Assembly: GCF_021390175.1 (NCBI RefSeq)
Contig: NZ_CP090004.1
Span: forward strand, 3,835,001 to 3,899,000
Reading direction: 5' to 3'
Source of the DNA: Flagellimonas sp. HMM57
GTDB taxonomy: Bacteria > Bacteroidota > Bacteroidia > Flavobacteriales > Flavobacteriaceae
Length of the DNA stretch: 64,000 nucleotides
Under the pieces are notes generated by a model. It saw only the letters and a list, made by a program, of their open reading frames with translations. It was not told where the DNA came from and searched no databases. Shown here piece by piece: positions 47,249 through 55,730 of the stretch (its first letter is position 1; each line of letters starts with the position of its first letter). Made by a program: the position numbers and the translations under genes.

Positions 47249-47297
47249 CAGAAACTATAACCTTCATAGACAAAGCGTAGAACAAAATTTATTAGTC

Positions 47298-48248
47298 ATG
47301 AAAAGTAGTATCCTAACCCTAATAATAGCTTTTATTTTCACTAATACTGTAGTTGGGCAATTCGTAGAAGAATCAATTACATTGAAAACGGAAACAGGAG
47401 CCATAGAAGGAACATTATTGATTCCCGAATCATCCGATAAAGTTCCCGTAGTGTTAATTATTGCGGGGTCAGGACCTACGGACAGAAACGGAAACTTTCC
47501 TATGTTCTCCAACAATTCTTTAAAAATGCTGGCCGAAGGGCTATATGGAAATGGGATTGCATCGCTACGTTTTGATAAAAGAGGTATCGGAGAAAGCAAA
47601 GAAGCGGGAACAGACGAATCTCATCTTAGGTTTGAGCATTATATTGATGATGTAAAAGCCTGGAACAGTTTATTAAAAAAAGATAAAAGATTTGAAAACC
47701 TTGTAGTTCTGGGACATAGTGAAGGATCATTGATTGGAATGATTTCCGCACAGAACAGTAATGTGGATAAATACATTTCCTTAGCCGGTGCAGGATTTCC
47801 TGCCGGAGAAATCATCATGAAACAATTAAAAGCAGCGCAACCAGATTCTATAATAAATCAAGCTTCATCAATAATCAAAAAACTAGAACATGGCGATACT
47901 GAAGAAAATGTACCCCAAACGCTAATTCAATTGTTCAGAAAAAGCGTTCAACCCTATTTAATTTCTTGGTTCAAATACAATCCAGCAATTGAAATCTCTA
48001 AATTGGACTGTCCAACTTTAATACTTCAAGGCACAACGGACATACAGGTCAGTGTGGAAGATGCAAATACATTGGCCGAAGCAAAAAAAGATTCCAAAAA
48101 GATGATTATTGAGAATATGGACCATGTGCTAAAAATGGCACAACCAGATAGAGAAGAAGTCTTCGCTACCTACATTGACCCAAAACTACCGCTACATAAA
48201 GATTTGATTCCTGAAATAGTGGATTTTATAAATGCCGACAATCGTTAA
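47298..48248 (+). CDS. Secreted alpha/beta hydrolase
   Basis: A 316-residue exported esterase/lipase-like protein with signal peptide (LTLIIAFIFTNTVVGQ). Motifs: VVLIIAGSGPTDRNGN (oxyanion region), RFDKRGIGESK, nucleophile elbow GHSEGSLIG, acid block LDCPTLILQGTTDIQV and catalytic His in NMDHVLKMAQ. All catalytic parts are present, in contrast to the frameshifted hydrolase 17 bases upstream (counted from the restored stop). The repeat at 48270 follows the stop. Confidence 0.9.
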   Translation: MKSSILTLIIAFIFTNTVVGQFVEESITLKTETGAIEGTLLIPESSDKVPVVLIIAGSGPTDRNGNFPMFSNNSLKMLAEGLYGNGIASLRFDKRGIGESKEAGTDESHLRFEHYIDDVKAWNSLLKKDKRFENLVVLGHSEGSLIGMISAQNSNVDKYISLAGAGFPAGEIIMKQLKAAQPDSIINQASSIIKKLEHGDTEENVPQTLIQLFRKSVQPYLISWFKYNPAIEISKLDCPTLILQGTTDIQVSVEDANTLAEAKKDSKKMIIENMDHVLKMAQPDREEVFATYIDPKLPLHKDLIPEIVDFINADNR

Positions 48249-48269
48249 GTTTTTTGAATGAGCATCACT

Positions 48270-48324
48270 TTAAGCGTTAAGCGTTAAGCGTTAAGCGTTA
48301 AGCGTTAAGCGTTAAGCGTTAAGC
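48270..48324. repeat. TTAAGCG tandem array
   Basis: Seven perfect head-to-tail copies of the 7-base unit TTAAGCG (48270-48318) and a partial eighth copy fill the gap between the hydrolase gene and the convergent aminotransferase-fold gene. No coding content; copy number is likely to vary between strains. Confidence 0.95.
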
Positions 48325-48331
48325 AAAAAAA

Positions 48332-49591
48332 CTATTCCCCCATAGCAGCAGCGACGGCAGCAGATAATCTTTTGTAAGTTCCGTTTTGTAAACGTTCCCT
48401 AATGGCAGAAAACGCATCCAATGTTTCAAGAATATCTTGCATTGTATGTGTAGCAGTAGGAATCATCCTAAGCAGAATTAATCCTTTAGGTATAACAGGA
48501 TAAACTACTATAGAACAGAATATTCCATAATTTTCCCGGAGGTCTTTAACCAAGGCCATCGCTTCTGGAATACTACCGTTCAAGTATACTGGAGTTACGC
48601 AACTTGATGTAGTGCCTATATCAAAACCACGTTCTTTTAAACCGTTTTGCAATGCATCTACATTTTCCCAAAGCTTAGCTTTAAGTTCTGGCATGGTGCG
48701 TAACATATCCAAACGCTTCAACGCTCCCTTCACGTAAATCATGGGCAATGATTTAGCGAACATTTGGGACCTTAAGTTATATTTTAGATAGTCAATAATC
48801 TCTTTATCAGCAGCTAAGAAAGCGCCAATGCTCGCCATAGATTTAGCAAAAGTGGCAAAATATACATCAATATCGTCTTGAATGCCTTGCTCCTCTCCTG
48901 CTCCAGCGCCTGTTTTACCAAGTGTCCCAAAACCATGGGCATCGTCTACCAACAGCCTAAATTTGTACTTCTGCTTTAGCGCAACAATCTCTCTCAATAT
49001 TCCTTGCTCGCCACGCATTCCAAAAACACCTTCGGAAATTACAAGAATTCCACCTCCGGTTTGTTCTGCCATTCTTGTAGCGCGCTCTAGGTTCTTTTCA
49101 AGGCTTTCTACATCATTGTGCTTAAATGTAAAGCGCTTGCCCATGTGAAGACGAACACCGTCTATGATACAAGCATGGGAATCCACATCGTAAACAATAA
49201 TATCATCTTTGGAAACCAGTGCGTCAATGGCTGACATTATGCCCTGGTAACCAAAATTCAATAAGTACGCCGACTCTTTATGTACAAAAGCGGCGAGTTC
49301 TTGCTCCAATTGCTCGTGATAATCCGTGTGCCCGCTCATCATACGTGCTCCCATTGGGTATGCGGAACCATGTTCATAGGCAGCGTCACCATCAACTTTT
49401 TTAATTTCGGGTAAATTTGCAAGACCCAGGTAGTCGTTTACACTCCAAGTGATGACTTCCTTTCCTTGAAATTTCATTCTATTGGAGATAGGGCCTTCCA
49501 ATTTTGGAAATACAAAATAACCTTCTGCCTGTGACGCCCATTTCCCTAAAGGACCTTTATTCTCAATAATTCTATCAAATAAATCTCTCAT
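48332..49591 (-). CDS. Alpha-oxoamine synthase-family PLP enzyme, probable cysteate acyltransferase
   Basis: A 419-residue PLP enzyme of the KBL/BioF/SPT fold-type I group. PLP lysine is K250 in ATFAKSMASIGAF; LVDDAHGFGTLG (D216/D217, H219), WSVNDYLGLAN and YPMGARMMSGHTDYHEQLE are also present. These enzymes condense an amino acid with an acyl thioester. The adjacent gene is a cysteine-synthase-fold enzyme, which matches the sulfonolipid (capnine) pathway: cysteate made by one and acylated by the other. A glycine C-acetyltransferase role is the alternative. Gene pair spacing is 128 bases with a terminator between, so they may not share one transcript. Confidence 0.85.
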   Translation of the reverse strand: MRDLFDRIIENKGPLGKWASQAEGYFVFPKLEGPISNRMKFQGKEVITWSVNDYLGLANLPEIKKVDGDAAYEHGSAYPMGARMMSGHTDYHEQLEQELAAFVHKESAYLLNFGYQGIMSAIDALVSKDDIIVYDVDSHACIIDGVRLHMGKRFTFKHNDVESLEKNLERATRMAEQTGGGILVISEGVFGMRGEQGILREIVALKQKYKFRLLVDDAHGFGTLGKTGAGAGEEQGIQDDIDVYFATFAKSMASIGAFLAADKEIIDYLKYNLRSQMFAKSLPMIYVKGALKRLDMLRTMPELKAKLWENVDALQNGLKERGFDIGTTSSCVTPVYLNGSIPEAMALVKDLRENYGIFCSIVVYPVIPKGLILLRMIPTATHTMQDILETLDAFSAIRERLQNGTYKRLSAAVAAAMGE

Positions 49592-49666
49592 CTACCCTAA
49601 AATTAATTCAACTGCAAAAATATAGCTTTTTACTAATCTCACATAACGAATTTAAGATATAAAAAA

Positions 49667-49689
49667 ACGACAATGTATTGCATTGTCGT
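49667..49689 (-). terminator. Terminator after the cysteine-synthase-fold gene
   Basis: Nine-base perfect arms (49667-49675, 49681-49689) with a 5-base loop; T-run on the minus strand follows, 30 bases after the stop codon. Confidence 0.75.
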
Positions 49690-49718
49690 CGACTTTTTTT
49701 TGAAAAACGAGCAATTTC

Positions 49719-50759
49719 CTACTCGATATACTCTATTTTTTCAGGAACATCGGTATTTTGAATATCAAAGAAACCTTGGTTTTCCATCCATTCATTACTA
49801 AATACTTTGCTCATATATCTTGAACCGTGATCTGGGAAAATTACTACTACATTGCTGTCCTTTGAAAACTCACCTTCCGTATTCAATTGGTACAAAGCCT
49901 GCATAGCGGCTCCGCTCGTATAGCCAACAAACATACCCTCGGTCTGGGCTATCTTTCTGGCCATATGGGCACTTTCACCATCGGTAACCTTTACATAACG
50001 GTCAATAACCTCAAAATCTGTGGCTGTTGGGATTAAGTTTTTACCCAACCCCTCAATTCTATAGGGATACACTTCGTTATGGTCAAATTCTCCGGTTTCA
50101 TGATACTTTTTAAGTACTGAACCATAGGCATCTACACCCAAAACTTTTACGTTAGGGTTTTGTTCCTTCAAATATTGAGCAATACCGGAAATAGTACCAC
50201 CAGTGCCACTACATGCCACTAAATGGGTTATGTTTCCATTGGTTTGATTCCAGATTTCCGGACCGGTCGTTTTATAATGGGCCTCTATATTCAACGTGTT
50301 AAAGTACTGATTGATATAGATGGAATTGGCGGTTTCATTGTGGAGGCGTTTGGCAACCTCGTAATAAGATCTTGGATCATCTGCACTAACATGGGCAGGA
50401 CAGACATAGACCTTTGCTCCCATGGAGCGAAGCATATCTATTTTGTCTGGGGATGATTTTGAGCTAACGGCCAAAATACATTTATACCCTTTCACTATAC
50501 TTACCATCGCCAAACTGAAACCTGTATTGCCAGATGTTGTCTCAATTATGGTACTATCCGGTTTAAGAATACCCTTGCGTTCTGCTTCCTCAATAATGTA
50601 TGCAGCAATCCTATCCTTTGCAGAATGACCTGGATTAAAGGCCTCTAACTTAGCATAGAAATTTCCGGTAAGAGATGCTGTAATTTTATTGAGCTTAACT
50701 AAGGGGGTATTTCCAATTAATTCTAGAATATTGCTGTGCGCATTTATCTGTTTCTCCAT
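49719..50759 (-). CDS. PLP-dependent cysteine synthase-family enzyme, probable cysteate synthase
   Basis: About 346 residues. I start at MEKQINAHS (ATG complement of 50757-50759); the longer frame adds 13 residues. Fold-type II motifs: [13 protein letters not shown], the PLP lysine in [11 protein letters not shown], the phosphate loop [12 protein letters not shown] and the [13 protein letters not shown] loop. Family members use an activated serine and a sulfur nucleophile. Next to an alpha-oxoamine synthase, the likely product is L-cysteate for sulfonolipids; ordinary cysteine synthase or cystathionine beta-synthase activity is the alternative. Confidence 0.85.
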   Translation of the reverse strand: MEKQINAHSNILELIGNTPLVKLNKITASLTGNFYAKLEAFNPGHSAKDRIAAYIIEEAERKGILKPDSTIIETTSGNTGFSLAMVSIVKGYKCILAVSSKSSPDKIDMLRSMGAKVYVCPAHVSADDPRSYYEVAKRLHNETANSIYINQYFNTLNIEAHYKTTGPEIWNQTNGNITHLVACSGTGGTISGIAQYLKEQNPNVKVLGVDAYGSVLKKYHETGEFDHNEVYPYRIEGLGKNLIPTATDFEVIDRYVKVTDGESAHMARKIAQTEGMFVGYTSGAAMQALYQLNTEGEFSKDSNVVVIFPDHGSRYMSKVFSNEWMENQGFFDIQNTDVPEKIEYIE

Positions 50760-50826
50760 AACTGGTATTAGGTAAGGAATGCATCTTGAAATACTCAAAA
50801 TTTATCCGGTGCAAAAATAACATTTT

Positions 50827-52902
50827 TTATTTTAAGACAAGTTTTTCTTCCAAATCCAGAATGAAGGCATATTCTTTCGCTGTTTCCTTTAAAGATTCAA
50901 ACCTACCCGAAGCTCCACCATGGCCTGCATCCATATTGGTATCCAAAAAAAGAAGGTTATCGTCCGTTTTGTGTTCCCTTAATTTGGCGACCCATTTAGC
51001 CGGTTCCCAATATTGTACCTGGGAATCGTGCAATCCTGTCGAAACATATAGATTTGGATAATCCTGTGCCGTAACATTATCATATGGGGAATAGGATTTC
51101 ATGTAGCCATAGTATGTTTTATCATTTGGATTGCCCCATTCATCATATTCCCCAGTGGTCAAGGGAATGGTATCATCCAACATCGTGGTAACAACATCCA
51201 CAAAGGGGACAGCTGCAATTACACCATTATAAAGTTCTGGAGCCATGTTAATGATAGCCCCCATCAGTAACCCCCCTGCAGAACCTCCGTTGGCATACAA
51301 ATGTTCAGGACTGGTATATTTCTTTTCAATTAAAAACTTGGAGCAGTCAATAAAGTCTGTGAACGTATTTTTCTTACGCAACAATTTACCATCTTCATAC
51401 CAAGGCCTACCCAAATATTCGCCACCTCTTACATGCGCAATAGCAAAAATGAAACCTCTATCCAACAAACTCAAACGAATTGAAGAAAAATAGGGGTCAA
51501 TTGTACTTCCATAGGAACCATAGGCATATTGAAACAAAGGACTTGTTCCATCCAATTTTGTATCCTTATGGTAAACCAAGGAAATAGGAACCTTTATTCC
51601 ATCTCTTGCTATGGTCCACAAACGTTCTGTCCTGTAATTTTCTTTGTCAAATGTGCCTCCAAGAACTTCTTGTTCTTTCAAGATTGTCTGGGTTCTGCTT
51701 TCCATATTAAAGTCGATGATCGCATAAGGAGCTCCCATTTCATTATAATAATAGCGAAGTTCTTTAGTATCGAAATCTACATTTACAGATGTTCCAGCCA
51801 CATAAGTTTCACTTTCAAAAGGCAGATTGTAACTATATCTACCATCCCATTTGGTGATTTTCAGCTTATTCAGCCCATTTTCTCTCTCGGAAAGCACATA
51901 ATAGTCCTTGAATATTTCCACGTCTTCCAACAAAACATGTTTTCTATGTTTAATAAATTCCTTCCAGTTATCCGATGTAGTTTTATCTTCAGCGGTTTTC
52001 ATCAATTTAAAATTGGTGGCGTTGTCCTTATTGGTAAGGATATAAAAGCTGCCATTATAATGGGCAATGGAATATTCTACCCCAGTTTCTCTTGGGGAAA
52101 ACATTTTGAAATCCCCTTCAGGAGTATTTGCATTTAAAATTTGATACTCAGAAGTTAATGTACTTACGGAACCAATTACAATAAACTTTTTGGACTTGGT
52201 CTTGTAGACAAATGTATTGAAGGTTTCATCCTTTTCATGGTACACCAATACATCATCAGTAGTTGGAGTGCCCAACGTATGCCTGTAAATTTTGTCCGAA
52301 CGCAGGGTTACTGGGTCTTTTTTGGTATAAAACAAGGTTTTGCAGTCATTTCCCCAAACCGAACTTCCCGTTGTCTTCTCAATTTTATCAGGGTAAACTT
52401 TCCCTGTCAGTAAATTTTTGATTTGTAAATCATACTCTCTCCTGGATACTGTATCCACACCAAAAGATGCCATTATATTATCAGGACTTACAGATACTCC
52501 CTTTAAATTGAAATAGTCATGGCTTTTGGCAAGTTCATTGCAATCAAATAGTATTTCATCCTCAGCATCCATATGCTCTTTCCTTCTGGAATATATTGGA
52601 TACTCCTGTCCTACCTTGTATTTCGTTATGTACCAATATCCATTATACTTATAGGGAACCGAAGAGTCATCTTCTTTTATCCTAGATTTCATCTCTAGAA
52701 AAAGCTTTTCTTGAAAATCCTTGGTGTGCGCAGTCATCTTTTGGTAATACGCATTTTCGGATTTTAAATAATCGATTACCTCTTGGTCTTCCCTATCGTT
52801 CATCCAATAGTAATCGTCTATTCTGATATCGCCGTGCTTTTCCAATCTTGTTGGTTTCTTTTTGGCGATCGGGGCTTTTATGTCCATCAACTGTTGTTTC
52901 AT
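50827..52902 (-). CDS. S9A prolyl oligopeptidase-family peptidase (PtrB-like)
   Basis: About 691 residues from MKQQLMDIKAP (52902); the longer frame to 52959 adds a doubtful hydrophobic lead. N-terminal part is a beta-propeller beginning PTRLEKHGDIRIDDYYWMNDREDQEVIDYL, the hallmark of oligopeptidase B. The catalytic domain has GGSAGGLLMGAI (Ser), GLHDSQVQYWEP (Asp) and DAGHGGASGRF (His). It cleaves short peptides after basic residues in related enzymes. If the signal-like lead is not used, it is cytosolic. Transcribed divergently from YbaB. Confidence 0.92.
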   Translation of the reverse strand: MKQQLMDIKAPIAKKKPTRLEKHGDIRIDDYYWMNDREDQEVIDYLKSENAYYQKMTAHTKDFQEKLFLEMKSRIKEDDSSVPYKYNGYWYITKYKVGQEYPIYSRRKEHMDAEDEILFDCNELAKSHDYFNLKGVSVSPDNIMASFGVDTVSRREYDLQIKNLLTGKVYPDKIEKTTGSSVWGNDCKTLFYTKKDPVTLRSDKIYRHTLGTPTTDDVLVYHEKDETFNTFVYKTKSKKFIVIGSVSTLTSEYQILNANTPEGDFKMFSPRETGVEYSIAHYNGSFYILTNKDNATNFKLMKTAEDKTTSDNWKEFIKHRKHVLLEDVEIFKDYYVLSERENGLNKLKITKWDGRYSYNLPFESETYVAGTSVNVDFDTKELRYYYNEMGAPYAIIDFNMESRTQTILKEQEVLGGTFDKENYRTERLWTIARDGIKVPISLVYHKDTKLDGTSPLFQYAYGSYGSTIDPYFSSIRLSLLDRGFIFAIAHVRGGEYLGRPWYEDGKLLRKKNTFTDFIDCSKFLIEKKYTSPEHLYANGGSAGGLLMGAIINMAPELYNGVIAAVPFVDVVTTMLDDTIPLTTGEYDEWGNPNDKTYYGYMKSYSPYDNVTAQDYPNLYVSTGLHDSQVQYWEPAKWVAKLREHKTDDNLLFLDTNMDAGHGGASGRFESLKETAKEYAFILDLEEKLVLK

Positions 52903-52992
52903 GTTTGGATAAGAGGCCGCAAAAGTAAGATTTAAAATAAAAGTACCATACAAAATCATAGCGCTGAAAGGGACATTTTTACCTCAATTCGT

Positions 52993-53000
52993 TACTTTTG
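52993..53000 (+). promoter_or_regulatory. Candidate -7 box for the YbaB gene
   Basis: TACTTTTG matches TAnnTTTG, 28 bases before the ATG. No clear -33 element at the usual spacing. Confidence 0.3.
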
Positions 53001-53027
53001 ATCTTATAATTATAAAACACGGAACTT

Positions 53028-53354
53028 ATGTTTGGAGATATGATGGGAATGATGGGGAAGCTCAAAGAGACCCAACAAAAAGTAGAGGCAACCAAAAAAC
53101 GAATGGATACCGTGATGATTGATGAAACTTCTTCTGACGGTCACCTTAAAGTAACTATTACTGCAAATAGAGAGTTAAAATCCATAGACATTGATGAAGC
53201 TCTATTACAGGATAAAGAACAGCTTGAAGATTATCTCATCATTACACTGAACAAGGCTATTGCAAAAGCTACGAATGTTAATGAAACAGAGTTGGCCGCC
53301 GTTGCCAAAGAAGGAATGCCAAACATTCCGGGGATGGACTCGATGTTTGAATAG
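53028..53354 (+). CDS. YbaB/EbfC-family nucleoid-associated protein
   Basis: A 108-residue small DNA-binding protein. The start [20 protein letters not shown] and the body [17 protein letters not shown] with a C-terminal helical dimer region ([23 protein letters not shown]) are characteristic of YbaB/EbfC. Family members bind DNA as dimers and shape the nucleoid. It is the last clearly housekeeping gene before the accessory region, which starts on the other strand 140 bases later. Confidence 0.93.
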   Translation: MFGDMMGMMGKLKETQQKVEATKKRMDTVMIDETSSDGHLKVTITANRELKSIDIDEALLQDKEQLEDYLIITLNKAIAKATNVNETELAAVAKEGMPNIPGMDSMFE

Positions 53355-53412
53355 CATGAGTTCCATACGAGAATAAGATTATAGTACTTACCTTCAATAC
53401 TTTATAGAAGTA

Positions 53413-53440
53413 CGTCAAGTCGAGCGCAGTCGACCACTTG
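53413..53440. repeat. TCGAGCGCAGTCGA-type intergenic repeat
   Basis: A short inverted-repeat element, CAAGTCGAGCGCAGTCGACCACTTG-like, of a type scattered in flavobacterial intergenic DNA (known from experience of these genomes). One copy in this window, just before the accessory region. Confidence 0.45.
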
Positions 53441-53494
53441 CTTGAAAAATCAAATCATAAAGATTTATCTATTACTCTTGAATTGATGACTACC

Positions 53495-54085
53495 CTATTT
53501 GATGTTAAATATAGTCAGTAGCACTTCTTTCTTATCCAAAGTGTTAATGGCGTTTTCAATAAAATCAATTACTTGAATTTCATGCTCTTCTTTTTTCGGC
53601 TGACTTTTGTATTCTGTGATTTGTTCGATTGCGTTTTGTTTCCCCAGAAAATAATTATCTAGACTTATTTTATATGTAGCTGCACTTCTCTTATCAATTT
53701 CTTTTTTACTCATTTTACCATAAGCAGTATGTGCCTGCCTTAATAAATTTTCTGCTTCCGGCTTTTTTAACTTTAGGCCTAGGGCACCTTTATAGGTTAA
53801 ATAGCTTGGTTCATTTTTCAATATTAGGACGTCTAAGTAATTATATGCATTCTGATATTGTCCAAGACTGACATAGTATTTTACTTTCTCAAACTTGAAG
53901 AAATCGCTCTCTGAATCACAATTTATGGTTCTATCCAAATAGTACAAAGCGGAATCTATTTCATGCTCTGAGGAGAGTTTAAGATACTTCTCATTAAGAC
54001 TTTGGCAATCTTCTTTAAACGCTACCCGATTTTTAGAGTTGCATGATGCTAAAAACAATGCTGGTAACAATAAGAATAATCTCAT
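53495..54085 (-). CDS. TPR-like lipoprotein, function unknown
   Basis: A 196-residue lipoprotein: signal RLFLLLPALFLASC with lipid Cys15. The mature part has helical repeats (SALYYLDRTINCDSESDFFKFEKVKYYVSLGQYQNAYNYLDVLI) resembling TPR. The C-terminus EHEIQVIDFIENAINTLDKK recurs in a remnant at 54602-54676, showing that this family was duplicated here. It is the most downstream gene of the leftward accessory array and is a plausible immunity-type lipoprotein, without direct evidence. Confidence 0.7.
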   Translation of the reverse strand: MRLFLLLPALFLASCNSKNRVAFKEDCQSLNEKYLKLSSEHEIDSALYYLDRTINCDSESDFFKFEKVKYYVSLGQYQNAYNYLDVLILKNEPSYLTYKGALGLKLKKPEAENLLRQAHTAYGKMSKKEIDKRSAATYKISLDNYFLGKQNAIEQITEYKSQPKKEEHEIQVIDFIENAINTLDKKEVLLTIFNIK

Positions 54086-54119
54086 TCCGGCTAGAATTTG
54101 AAACTACTTTAATTTGTGA

Positions 54120-54554
54120 TTATTCTGGATTTTCATTTGATACCGTTTTATTGCCCAAATTTTCAACGAATCCTTTTTTTATGAGCGTGTAATCCAACGG
54201 AGTAGCACTAAGGCATGGTGGCAAATCATTATTAGGATAATCGGTATTTCTTTGACATTCATACAAAATAGAACCTTCTACTGAATCTGTATTTTTGTTT
54301 TCAGAAACGAAAAAAACATTTTTCCCTAAAATATGTTTTTCGAGAAAAATTATACCCTGTTCATAAAGAGGGTTATCTTGCTGTACCGCCTTGGTCTTTA
54401 TGATTTGGATTTCATACTCTTTTTCGGTCTTCACCTCGGTTACCACAAACCTGTTCGTGGAAACAATTTCATCGACCGTAACCTCTGTCCAGTCATCTTG
54501 GGCATTAGCAAAACTGGCTATGAAGATAACAATTTGAAAAATGGATAATCTCAC
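54120..54554 (-). CDS. Secreted protein with possible nuclease-like (SNase) OB fold
   Basis: A 144-residue protein with signal peptide (SIFQIVIFIASFANAQ). The body VDEIVSTNRFVVTEVKTEKEYEIQIIK, then YEQGIIFLEKHILGKNVFFV and GSILYECQ, resembles the beta-strand order of staphylococcal-nuclease-type OB folds, but the catalytic Arg/Glu/Asp pattern is not evident. A catalytically dead or unrelated fold is possible. It belongs to the leftward accessory array. Function unknown. Confidence 0.6.
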   Translation of the reverse strand: MRLSIFQIVIFIASFANAQDDWTEVTVDEIVSTNRFVVTEVKTEKEYEIQIIKTKAVQQDNPLYEQGIIFLEKHILGKNVFFVSENKNTDSVEGSILYECQRNTDYPNNDLPPCLSATPLDYTLIKKGFVENLGNKTVSNENPE

Positions 54555-54601
54555 CTAATTAATTTTGTTGACAATTGATTATTTACTCTTGGACATGCTT
54601 A

Positions 54602-54676
54602 TTAATACCTCTTTTCTTTAGATAACTTTATACGGTTTTCTAGAAAATCTATTGCTTGGATTTCATCAGTTCTTTT
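54602..54676 (-). pseudogene. 3' remnant of a TPR-lipoprotein paralogue
   Basis: On the minus strand, codons from 54676 read KRTDEIQAIDFLENRIKL then end with a stop at 54602-54604. This matches the C-terminus of the lipoprotein at 53495-54085 (EHEIQVIDFIENAINTL). Only this end remains, so it is a decayed duplicate in the intergenic space. Confidence 0.6.
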
Positions 54677-54698
54677 ATTTCCTCCTATCGGGATTTTC

Positions 54699-55160
54699 CT
54701 ATTCTCCCAGTTCAAATTTTTCTAAACCATTATCAGTGATATAATAAGCCCAGTTAGGCGCACTATAGCCTAATCCTGCCATTCTTGAATTTTCATCTGG
54801 CGTATCGTTAGGTGGGGTATGCTCTAATTTGGAGACATCGACAAAATCTTTATTAGAAAAATGAAAGAACACAAGGTTTTCATCTAGCTCAATAAAACCA
54901 TCGTTGTTCTGCGAATGATAATAGGGTTGTTGCATGATTACGACAACATCACTATGGTTCTTTTCAAAAAATTCAACCCAATAAATATTAGTGTCTCCAA
55001 CTTTACGACCGTATTTCCCAGCATTTTCTTCACTGTATTCTATGAACCCATCAATATTTTTCAACAAATCTCTTCGCACGATTTTCGAGTTCATTGAATC
55101 GTTACAGCTCAGTAAAATCAAGAAAAGAGATGCGACAAAGAAAAGTTTTATTTTTTTCAT
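54699..55160 (-). CDS. PDENS-family lipoprotein 4, candidate immunity protein
   Basis: A 153-residue lipoprotein with signal LFFVASLFLILLSC (Cys19). It belongs to a family of four tandem paralogues sharing the pattern NIYWVEF in the middle, FFHF/FFYDS-N-x2-(F/L)VDVSKLE, PDENS, and LGYSAPNWAYYITD-like near the end. Closest to the next copy at 55211-55675 (both end NWAYYI..LEKFELG). Such runs of paralogous lipoproteins behind polymorphic toxin tips are typical of immunity banks; that role is inferred from position. Start and length are well supported. Confidence 0.75.
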   Translation of the reverse strand: MKKIKLFFVASLFLILLSCNDSMNSKIVRRDLLKNIDGFIEYSEENAGKYGRKVGDTNIYWVEFFEKNHSDVVVIMQQPYYHSQNNDGFIELDENLVFFHFSNKDFVDVSKLEHTPPNDTPDENSRMAGLGYSAPNWAYYITDNGLEKFELGE

Positions 55161-55210
55161 AATCTATCTATTCATTCTTGATAAATTAGAATTAAAGCGA
55201 AAATGAATTT

Positions 55211-55675
55211 TTATTGCCCAAGTTCAAATTTTTCCAAACTATTATCAGCATTGATATAGTAAGCCCAGTTAGGGGCACTAAATCCTAAGCCAGCTTCTTT
55301 AGAATTCTCATCTGGGACTTCTTCACCAATGGATTTTTCAAGTTTTGAAACATCTACAAAGGCGGGATTTGAATCGTAAAAGAAAACCCAGTTTTCATTT
55401 ATTTTAATGAACCCATCTGTCTCATTTTTATAAACAAATGGTTCTTCCATAATCACAACAACTTTTTTTCCATCTTTATTGAAAAACTCAACCCAATAAA
55501 TATCTGTATCCGTTCTATTATTCTTAAAATCTGATATGCTTTCTTCGTTAAGAGCTATAAATCCCTCAATCTCCCTAAGTAAATCATTTCTGATTATATC
55601 GGAGTTAGAAGTGTTCTTGCAACATACTAAAAGGATGCAAAAAGAAGTGCAAAATAATAGCTTTAATGCTCTCAT
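55211..55675 (-). CDS. PDENS-family lipoprotein 3, candidate immunity protein
   Basis: A 154-residue lipoprotein with signal LFCTSFCILLVCC (lipid Cys18 or Cys19). Shares RNDLLREIEGFI, TDIYWVEFFNKDGKKVVVIME, FFYDSNPAFVDVSKLE, VPDENSKEAGLGF and NWAYYINADNSLEKFELG with its neighbours. It lies 50 bases upstream (in transcription) of the 54699 copy. Intact start, signal and stop. Role as an immunity protein is inferred from context. Confidence 0.75.
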   Translation of the reverse strand: MRALKLLFCTSFCILLVCCKNTSNSDIIRNDLLREIEGFIALNEESISDFKNNRTDTDIYWVEFFNKDGKKVVVIMEEPFVYKNETDGFIKINENWVFFYDSNPAFVDVSKLEKSIGEEVPDENSKEAGLGFSAPNWAYYINADNSLEKFELGQ

Positions 55676-55730
55676 AATCTAATCGTTAGTTTTGTCAACA
55701 AAATCATTAGACTTTTCATAGATTAGAAAA

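Noticed and set aside
48270..48324. CRISPR-like array
   Set aside because: The units are 7 bases with no spacers and no cas genes nearby.
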